This document shows positions 14,101 to 18,868 of a stretch of 18,868 bases of DNA, in pieces. Both the position numbers and the translations under genes were made by a program. How positions within the stretch are numbered: the stretch's first letter is position 1; each line of letters begins with the position of its first letter. Source of the DNA: an uncultured Clostridiaceae bacterium (GTDB lineage Bacteria > Bacillota > Clostridia > Lachnospirales > Lachnospiraceae); the NCBI GenBank assembly GCA_958441075.1, contig CAUCBQ010000021.1, positions 1 to 18,868 on the forward strand, read 5' to 3'. The notes below the pieces were generated by a model. That model was not told the origin of the DNA and made no database searches. It saw only the letters and a program-made list of their open reading frames with translations.

Positions 14101-16746
14101 ATCTCTCTTTGGCGTCATTTCTCCGCTTACAGGATCTACCTCGTCGGCCCGGCTTCTCAGCTCTGTGATTCTTTCCTGCGTAACATCCTCATGAAGGGTC
14201 ATATGAAGATCATCTGTATACAGAGACAGTACATCATTTAAGAGCTCGTCATACTCATAGAAACGGATTTCTGCAATACTGAGATAGCGTGTGGAGCTTG
14301 GCACTGCCCCATTGAGCTGAATCCTATCTGCCTCAAATGGCTTATCTGCCAGAAATTCATAGTATTTCTTTCCATTTTTATCCAGACTATCCCGGACAGA
14401 AATACGTCCGCCTATGATCTCCGGCTCACTTTCCTCTCCGTTCCATGCCCGGATACGAACTGCATTAAAATCATTTTTCTGATTCGGTCCTGCAGTAAAT
14501 GCAATGGTATCCATGGTATAGGGCTGATCCAGAGTCACAATAGGACCTCTGTAACTATAGTAAGCACCTGAATCCCAGTCATCTAATTCCCATAAGGAAT
14601 ATGGATCACCGTCCACCACATCTCCCGGAACCCCTGTCACAGAACCGGTGACAATAGATACTTCTTTAATATGCTCTGTTAACGCCTGTCCTTCCTTCGG
14701 CTCTGTGTTGATCAGCCGGTAAGCAGGCATTTTTGCCGCCTCCACTGTAATCGTACTTCCGGAATACACAACAGACTGTGGACTGTCTCCCAGAGGATTA
14801 TGACCGATCATGTAAATCTCATACTTCGTTTTATCTTCCAGACCGCCGATGGTCGTACTGGTTCCTGTAAGCTCATCCATCATTATGAACTCATCCTCTG
14901 TATCTGCCTTACGGTAATACAGACTGTAGCTCTTCGTATCCTTCATCTTTTTCCAGGATACATGAAGGCTCTTATAACCGCCCTCAACGGAAATATTTTC
15001 CGGCGCCGGCGGCGGACTGTCAGGCTCCGGCGTCACCGCAAGCTGTGCGCTGTAGCTGCTCTTCCAGCTTCCGTTTACAGATCGTACCTTTACCAGAAAT
15101 GTTTCATAATTTAACAGCTCTTTTCCGTTAAATTCATTCACTGTTAAAGTGTTTACAGCCGTTTCCAGAATCTCGGTTTTTCCATTATTTGTAATAGAAA
15201 CCTCATAGCCTGTAATATTTACCTCTCTGTCCCAGGTAAGGGTAAAGGTTTTGCTTCCGATTTCAGCGCTTACATTCTGAGGAATATTCTGAACTGGCGG
15301 CGGAATACGGTCTTTCATATCGCCCAAAAATTCCACCTGGCTGATTTCCGCCAATTTACCTTCTGAAACGGTTCCCGTTATCTTTATACGGATCTTTTTC
15401 ACCGGCTTCTGGTTCTTCAGGTCAATCAGAATGGCACCGTCTGAATCAATTACAGCTGTGCCGCTGCGGAAGGAACGATTCTTTCTGGCCCTTGCATACC
15501 GGTCAATCTTGACTGTGATGGTTTCTCCGTCCTCCAGCTCTGCCTCGACCTCACCGGTGCTGATCGCTCCCTCAGAATCTGCCGGAGACTGAATTACAAT
15601 TCCGCCGATCACCGGCTGGTTGGAAAGGTCCAGCTCCAGCTCAACGGGATAGCCTTCTGAAATAGGTTCATCCGTATCCTCACGTTCTAATGTAACTGAG
15701 CTGTCAGAACCCTTATGAAACAGCTCCTCCGGTGAGCCGTCTATAATTGTCGCCCTGCTTGCCTCGCTTGATGAGGCAACGGAAACATCGCCGTCCTGTA
15801 CGGTCACAGAACGTTCTACTGTAGAAACGGGATATTTGTTATCACTTCCCTCTTTTCCTGTATACAGACTGGAAAAATACTGAAGATCCACCAGGTCGAT
15901 CTCTCCGTCACGGTTTAAATCCATGCCTTCCTGATCCATACCTGTAATATCGCCCTCATAAACAGCATCTATCAGGGCATTCAGATCCTCTTTGTCAATC
16001 CTTTCACTTCCATCCACATCTCCCATGCGAATCAGCCCGGGGTGAGCGGAAGAAGAATATTCATAATCCCCATAATCATTCAGAAGCATAATCTTTGAGG
16101 TATCATCCTTGACCTCTATGGTCTGCTTATAGGGCAGATAGCCTTCTGCTGTTACCAAAAGCTCATAGCTTCCATTTGGAATATTTTCAATCGTTTCATT
16201 TTCCTGCTGTCCTTCACCTGAATCATCCTCCGGCATCAGACTGATTGTGAAGGACTCCTGAAACATATCCTCCTCTTCAACGGCTCTTGCCTTTTTAGAT
16301 ACGGCCTTATTTAACTCAATATTAAAATCCACAGCGGATTTTACCGGAAGAACCGTACGGATTTCCACTGTCACTGCGCCCCTGTGTTCCTTTCCCGGCT
16401 TTACCGGCTGGCTGGGGCTTGCAACAGGAATCAGCCCTGTCTCAGCTTCTTCATCCCCTTCATCTTCGTCCTCATCCTGCCGCTGGCTTTCTGATGGGCT
16501 GGCAGAAGGAACGGATTCTTTCTCAGCTTCTTTTTCTGTCTCCTTCACGTCCTCTGTTTCATCTTCAGTCTTACTTTGCGTTTCCCCATCCCCGCTTTCT
16601 GATTCCTGCACAGAGGTATCTCTTTCCTCCTGGGCTTCTGTTTGCCCCACAAATTCCGGCAGCTGCGCTCCATAGGCGTTAAAAGCGCCAAGGGGAAGCT
16701 GCAGACCAATCCAGGCAGCCAGCACACATGCTAGTTGTCGTTTCAT
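11191..16746 (-). CDS. Large secreted M60-family metallopeptidase with internal dockerin
   Basis: An 1851-residue exported zinc protease; M60 enzymes cleave mucins and other O-glycoproteins. Visible order: signal peptide 1-27 (cut near AYGA-Q); acidic Glu/Asp/Ser-rich linker 30-120; a beta domain with NGSYELLVTAEGYLPY at about 122-222; a type I-like dockerin 242-297 with two calcium loops, DVDGSERIDKED and DLNRDGEIDLVD; a discoidin-like domain about 335-476; two fibronectin III-like domains about 488-573 and 580-668; a second discoidin-like domain about 690-833; the M60 region about 903-1390; then further beta modules, including a third discoidin-like domain about 1508-1677, and a C-terminal domain. 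The active site is H1218-E-I-G-H1222 with E1233 in EVTNN, which fits the M60 rule HExxH(x8-28)E. There is no LPxTG or C-terminal membrane segment. The start is the ATG preceded by GAGGAGAGG at 16760-16752; an upstream in-frame start at 16788 sits on the predicted transcription start. Confidence 0.88.
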   Translation of the reverse strand: MKRQLACVLAAWIGLQLPLGAFNAYGAQLPEFVGQTEAQEERDTSVQESESGDGETQSKTEDETEDVKETEKEAEKESVPSASPSESQRQDEDEDEGDEEAETGLIPVASPSQPVKPGKEHRGAVTVEIRTVLPVKSAVDFNIELNKAVSKKARAVEEEDMFQESFTISLMPEDDSGEGQQENETIENIPNGSYELLVTAEGYLPYKQTIEVKDDTSKIMLLNDYGDYEYSSSAHPGLIRMGDVDGSERIDKEDLNALIDAVYEGDITGMDQEGMDLNRDGEIDLVDLQYFSSLYTGKEGSDNKYPVSTVERSVTVQDGDVSVASSSEASRATIIDGSPEELFHKGSDSSVTLEREDTDEPISEGYPVELELDLSNQPVIGGIVIQSPADSEGAISTGEVEAELEDGETITVKIDRYARARKNRSFRSGTAVIDSDGAILIDLKNQKPVKKIRIKITGTVSEGKLAEISQVEFLGDMKDRIPPPVQNIPQNVSAEIGSKTFTLTWDREVNITGYEVSITNNGKTEILETAVNTLTVNEFNGKELLNYETFLVKVRSVNGSWKSSYSAQLAVTPEPDSPPPAPENISVEGGYKSLHVSWKKMKDTKSYSLYYRKADTEDEFIMMDELTGTSTTIGGLEDKTKYEIYMIGHNPLGDSPQSVVYSGSTITVEAAKMPAYRLINTEPKEGQALTEHIKEVSIVTGSVTGVPGDVVDGDPYSLWELDDWDSGAYYSYRGPIVTLDQPYTMDTIAFTAGPNQKNDFNAVRIRAWNGEESEPEIIGGRISVRDSLDKNGKKYYEFLADKPFEADRIQLNGAVPSSTRYLSIAEIRFYEYDELLNDVLSLYTDDLHMTLHEDVTQERITELRSRADEVDPVSGEMTPKRDLILKELDNAEKILNNEAVQKVIHIDTTVSKKYDSHITFSAGLNGWQPLGTAALAGEKVVIYVGAPGKRTGDNTNLDLYATQYHSEASHLQKKVTSLKVGFNEITVPAVSSLGTEKGGALYIEYTGNNSNEVYAVRVIGGSQYPVLDVTRAETAEERRELTEAYVAEMMEYVHRIEEMHNENSDSEDSHSAISGLDYDERNCILGATDIVLDQMMYSLPIKQVYKSIAGNGESQEEAAEKLYQSLAATDEMIHLFYQHKGLNAAPVMEGKTYEKDKLPSTRLNIRYQRMFAGAFMYAGGLHIGIEWDSCALLGGPEPIQSDNGKYESGKYFGWGIAHEIGHIINESVYAVAEVTNNYYSILAQAEDTSDSVRFKYEDAYRKVTSGTKGGGSDRLGMYWQLHLAYDDGYNFKTYEDYGEQRENLIYARIDSYARDTSRAPAPENIKLTLEGADKDNALMRLACAAAQKNVLEFFTRWGMTPDAKTKKYAEQFDPEERAIYYINDEARAYRAEGGESIAESVAVTATAQQAEKDPGRVTLTMEAGGKDGADMSGDIFGYEITRIQRRYGKEERQVVGFTQENTFTDVITGINNRVVGYEVRGIDWCMMPTKAYRLGEEILVSHDGSMDKSGWSITVNTWSPEDEKVDGAGNGGEDQYHQSCSGTISSAKIMIDNDPNTVYEGIVAVAENTEQGASGTEDRKEDAQAVISLGRTEAIAGVKYTYSGDDPIGGYSISISEDGSDWTEIKKGTFQLKDGTATVHFDKENDGRYYIYDAAYVKITAVNSDRFAAAEIDILSPIGDSIKLDEFGILAEDAVFEHSGSESGGEEDTASPSSAERSGSTVIPKGSIVFTGRYKGNPAYNMVILYDEKGNAVGGKNSEGDIVADQLILAPDPEDGQLGEVTEGRWIYYIEPKDQNGMTKRPEKVRAELYRVQNAETNEGDRLVSDTKLVAIPDPLPEIQLTNSQSPNNGE

Positions 16747-16797
16747 TTTTGCCTCTCCTCTTCTTTTTCGTATCGTTTTTGTAACCAAACGTACCTT

Positions 16798-16826
16798 AGT
16801 ATATCAGGAAATTACTGGGATTTCAA
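16798..16826 (-). promoter_or_regulatory. Promoter of the M60/cohesin-like operon
   Basis: On the minus strand TTGAAA (16826-16821) and TATACT (16803-16798) are separated by exactly 17 bp, a near-consensus housekeeping promoter. The leader would be about 45 nt. This suggests vegetative expression. Confidence 0.78.
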
Positions 16827-16851
16827 TTATTTTTTAAGCTGTCTATACATA

Positions 16852-16895
16852 AAAAAATCTCCCGTACATGTCCTGTTTCCATTCATGTACGGGAG
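16852..16895 (-). terminator. Rho-independent terminator of gdhA
   Basis: On the minus strand CTCCCGTACATG (16895-16884) pairs perfectly over 12 bp with CATGTACGGGAG (16870-16859), around a 13-nt loop, and is followed by a run of seven T residues. It lies 19 nt after the gdhA stop. Confidence 0.92.
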
Positions 16896-16914
16896 TTCAT
16901 TTTTTAGCTGTATT

Positions 16915-18249
16915 TTACACAATTCCCTGTCCCAGCATAGCCTGAACAACCTTCTCAAAACCTGCAATATTGGCGCCTGCTACATAGTTTCCGGGAACAC
17001 CGTAGCGCTCTGCCGCATCTGCTGCCTTTGCAAAAATATCAGCCATGATCTTATGAAGTTTCTCATCTACTTCCTCAAAGGTCCAGGACAATCTTAAAGA
17101 GTTCTGGCTCTGCTCCAGACCGGAGGTTGCAACGCCGCCTGCATTTGCTGCCTTACCGGGCATAAAGAGAATCTTCTTCTCAACAAACAGATCCGTTGCT
17201 TCTCTGGTGGAAGGCATATTTGCACCCTCTGCCACTGCAAAGCAGCCATTTGCCAGAAGGGTTTTTGCATCGTCCAGATTCAGCTCGTTCTGCGTTGCAC
17301 ATGGAAGAGCAATATCGCAGGGAACGGTCCAGATTCCCTTTCCCTCTGTATATACAGCAGAAGAAACTGCCTCTGCATACTCCTTAATACGTCCTCTGCG
17401 CACTTCCTTGATTTCCTTGACTACATCCAGCTTAATTCCTTCAGGATCATATACATAGCCGTTGGAATCGCTCATGGCAACTACCTTTGCACCCAGCTGC
17501 TGTACCTTCTCCACTGCATAGATTGCAACATTTCCGGAACCGGATACAATTACCGTCTTTCCTGCAATTTCTTTGCCGTTGTGCTTTAACATTTCATCCA
17601 GCATATATACAAGGCCATATCCTGTAGCCTGAGTTCTCGCCAGAGAACCGCCGAAGGTCAGTCCCTTTCCAGTCAGAACGCCCTCATATAAACCGGTCAG
17701 TCTCTTATACTGGCCGAACATATAGCCGACTTCTCTTCCGCCTACGCCGATATCTCCTGCCGGAACGTCTGTATCCTTACCGATATGGCGGTACAGCTCT
17801 GTCATAAAGCTCTGGCAGAATGCCATGATCTCACGGTCAGATTTGCCCTTTGGATCAAAGTTGGAGCCGCCCTTTCCGCCACCCATAGGAAGACCGGTCA
17901 GAGAGTTCTTTAAGGTCTGCTCAAAGCCCAAAAACTTAAGAATACTCTGATTTACGGATGGATGGAAGCGAAGTCCGCCCTTGTAAGGTCCGATGGCACT
18001 GTTAAACTGCACCCTGTAGCCTTTATTGACCTGCACATTTCCCTGATCGTCTACCCACGGTACGCGGAAAGAAACGATACGCTCCGGCTCTGTAAAACGC
18101 TCCAGAATACCCTCTCTGCGATACTTTTCCTCATTTGCGTCAATCACCAGTTTTAAAGAATCCAAAACTTCCTTTACAGCCTGATGGAATTCCGGCTCGC
18201 CGGGATTCTGTGCTACCACTCTCTCATAAATCTCATCAACATATGACAT
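16915..18249 (-). CDS. gdhA: Glutamate dehydrogenase, probably NADP-dependent
   Basis: A 444-residue hexameric-class enzyme interconverting glutamate with 2-oxoglutarate and ammonia. Catalytic and substrate residues can be matched to Clostridium symbiosum GDH with a one-residue offset: K90 in GPYKGGLRF, K126 in PMGGGKGGSNFDP, and D166 in VPAGDIGVGGREVGYM. The Rossmann motif is VSGSGNVAIYA (235-245), followed by a SDSNG segment where NAD-specific enzymes often have a different residue pattern. This resembles E. coli-type NADP enzymes, so I infer NADP(H) use. The ATG at 18249 has AGGAGG 9 nt upstream (18264-18259); an in-frame start 24 codons earlier lies in the leader and lacks such a site. 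The promoter and a palindromic operator lie at 18345-18373, and the gene has its own terminator. Confidence 0.95.
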   Translation of the reverse strand: MSYVDEIYERVVAQNPGEPEFHQAVKEVLDSLKLVIDANEEKYRREGILERFTEPERIVSFRVPWVDDQGNVQVNKGYRVQFNSAIGPYKGGLRFHPSVNQSILKFLGFEQTLKNSLTGLPMGGGKGGSNFDPKGKSDREIMAFCQSFMTELYRHIGKDTDVPAGDIGVGGREVGYMFGQYKRLTGLYEGVLTGKGLTFGGSLARTQATGYGLVYMLDEMLKHNGKEIAGKTVIVSGSGNVAIYAVEKVQQLGAKVVAMSDSNGYVYDPEGIKLDVVKEIKEVRRGRIKEYAEAVSSAVYTEGKGIWTVPCDIALPCATQNELNLDDAKTLLANGCFAVAEGANMPSTREATDLFVEKKILFMPGKAANAGGVATSGLEQSQNSLRLSWTFEEVDEKLHKIMADIFAKAADAAERYGVPGNYVAGANIAGFEKVVQAMLGQGIV

Positions 18250-18344
18250 GGTACTGATCCTCCTTTGGTTTTTGTTGGGGTATGCGCCCGGTTTTAAGCG
18301 GACGTATATGGGATGCTCCATCTTTCGATGTACATTTTAGGGAC

Positions 18345-18373
18345 AGTATAGCAAGTTAACTTGCTAAAGTCAA
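18345..18373 (-). promoter_or_regulatory. Sigma-A-type promoter of gdhA overlapping the end of the beta-galactosidase gene
   Basis: On the minus strand TTGACT (18373-18368) and TATACT (18350-18345) stand 17 bp apart. The TGA stop of the upstream beta-galactosidase gene is contained in the -35 hexamer. The predicted leader is about 90 nt, longer than for other genes here. Confidence 0.85.
18349..18366. promoter_or_regulatory. Perfect 18-bp palindrome in the gdhA promoter spacer (operator)
   Basis: TAGCAAGTTAACTTGCTA is fully self-complementary and fills the region between the -35 and -10 boxes, overlapping the start of the -10. A protein bound here would block RNA polymerase, so a dimeric repressor site is the natural reading. 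It is not followed by a T run and has no loop, so it is not a terminator for the upstream gene. I do not recognise the cognate regulator. Confidence 0.65.
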
Positions 18374-18868
18374 GAAGGAATTTTCCCTAAGTATAAATTC
18401 AGCTTCCATTCAAACTTCTCTTCGTCCAGCCTGTATTTTTCCAATAACGCCGGGCCGCAGCTGTTGGAGCCGATTCCGCTCTGCCTGTAATCCAGGCACA
18501 GTACCGTACCCGGATACGGATTTAACTCAAAATTATGCATCTTCTCCGAAAGTTCTTCCTGAGTGAAATGAGATGCATTAAAGCAAAGCTTTGCTTCTCC
18601 CATAGCCAAAAACTTCAGCCCCGCTCCCTTCAGGCATACATAATCGCAGTCCCAGCGGCTTCCATTTTCCTGAGGCTTTATATATGGCTCAAACATCTGA
18701 TCCACACTGGTCTGAAAGATTCCGTGCCAGCTGGCCTGATGCTTATCCTCATAGCTTTCCCCAGGACCTGCGCCGCTGTATTCTGCCTGCTCCATATCGT
18801 ACGGCAGAAACAGACGAATTCCGAAACGGGGAAGAAACGGAAACTCTGTATCTCTGCACACAGTAAAC
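18370..18868 (-). CDS. Beta-galactosidase, GH2 (LacZ-type), C-terminal part
   Basis: The reading frame is open to the window edge, and only the last 166 or so codons are present; the GTG near 18861 is internal, not a start. The residues match the C-terminal small-chain domain of LacZ-type GH2 beta-galactosidases: LPRFGIRLFLPYDMEQAEYSG-type opening, G-P-G-E-S-Y-E-D, the PYIKPQENGSRWDCDY segment (compare PYVFPSENG in E. coli LacZ), and GIGSNSCGP near the end. The whole enzyme should be about 1000 residues and hydrolyse beta-galactosides. The catalytic domain lies outside the window. No terminator separates it from gdhA. Confidence 0.88.
   Translation of the reverse strand, partial: FTVCRDTEFPFLPRFGIRLFLPYDMEQAEYSGAGPGESYEDKHQASWHGIFQTSVDQMFEPYIKPQENGSRWDCDYVCLKGAGLKFLAMGEAKLCFNASHFTQEELSEKMHNFELNPYPGTVLCLDYRQSGIGSNSCGPALLEKYRLDEEKFEWKLNLYLGKIPS

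Noticed and set aside
16746..16788. Upstream in-frame start giving the M60 protein 14 more residues (MVTKTIRKRRGEAK)
   Set aside because: It sits at the predicted transcription start, lacks a ribosome binding site, and would put a charged tail before an otherwise ideal signal peptide that has its own strong site.
18249..18321. N-terminal extension of GdhA by 24 residues from a start at 18321
   Set aside because: The ATG at 18249 has AGGAGG at correct spacing, and the family aligns from there; the extension falls in the leader.
1..18868. CRISPR arrays, insertion sequences, transposase, integrase or phage genes
   Set aside because: I saw no regularly spaced repeat-spacer pattern, no terminal inverted repeats flanking a gene, and no recognisable mobility protein in any frame.

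Overview
The window looks like a chromosomal segment from a spore-forming gut member of the Clostridia, most likely Lachnospiraceae. The grounds are a complete cotJABC spore-coat operon, a Clostridium symbiosum-like glutamate dehydrogenase, a Ktr potassium system with Kdp-type regulators, strong AGGAGG ribosome binding sites throughout, and a large secreted dockerin-bearing M60 metallopeptidase of the kind found in mucus-associated bacteria. I cannot name a species from sequence alone. Almost all genes lie on the minus strand; only cotJABC is on the plus strand.

Layout. 1-311: tRNA-Arg(CCU) with its own terminator, preceded on the same strand by a decayed tRNA-Arg-like copy. 312-1745: a MATE-family exporter with its own promoter and a possible operator. 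1771-5680: a four-gene potassium operon transcribed ktrB > ktrA > kdpD-like kinase > kdpE-like regulator. Upstream of it lie four 11-bp-spaced direct repeats that look like the binding site of an OmpR/KdpE-type regulator. 5687-6609: an AraC-family regulator with a GTG start. 6730-8260: aspartate ammonia-lyase (aspA). 8528-9707: cotJABC, sharing a bidirectional terminator with a convergent SCP2-domain gene (9720-10049). 10118-16826: a two-gene secreted operon. The first gene encodes an 1851-residue M60 metallopeptidase with an internal dockerin. The second, 9 nt downstream, encodes a secreted protein with a cohesin-like N-terminal domain and C-terminal choline-binding-type wall repeats. 16852-18373: gdhA, with a near-consensus promoter whose spacer carries a perfect 18-bp palindrome. 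18370-18868: the 3' end of a GH2 beta-galactosidase gene that runs off the window.

How the parts may work together. The strongest candidate for an undescribed system is the M60-dockerin / cohesin-like wall-anchor pair. I infer that the small protein holds the giant glycoprotein-directed protease on the cell wall by a dockerin-cohesin contact, a one-enzyme analogue of a cellulosome. The Kdp-like two-component system is encoded with a Ktr channel instead of a Kdp ATPase and lacks the usual KdpD cytoplasmic sensor region, so it probably autoregulates potassium uptake through the repeats upstream of ktrB. aspA, gdhA, the secreted protease and the beta-galactosidase are consistent with a life using host glycoproteins, sugars and amino acids; their proximity alone does not prove joint function.
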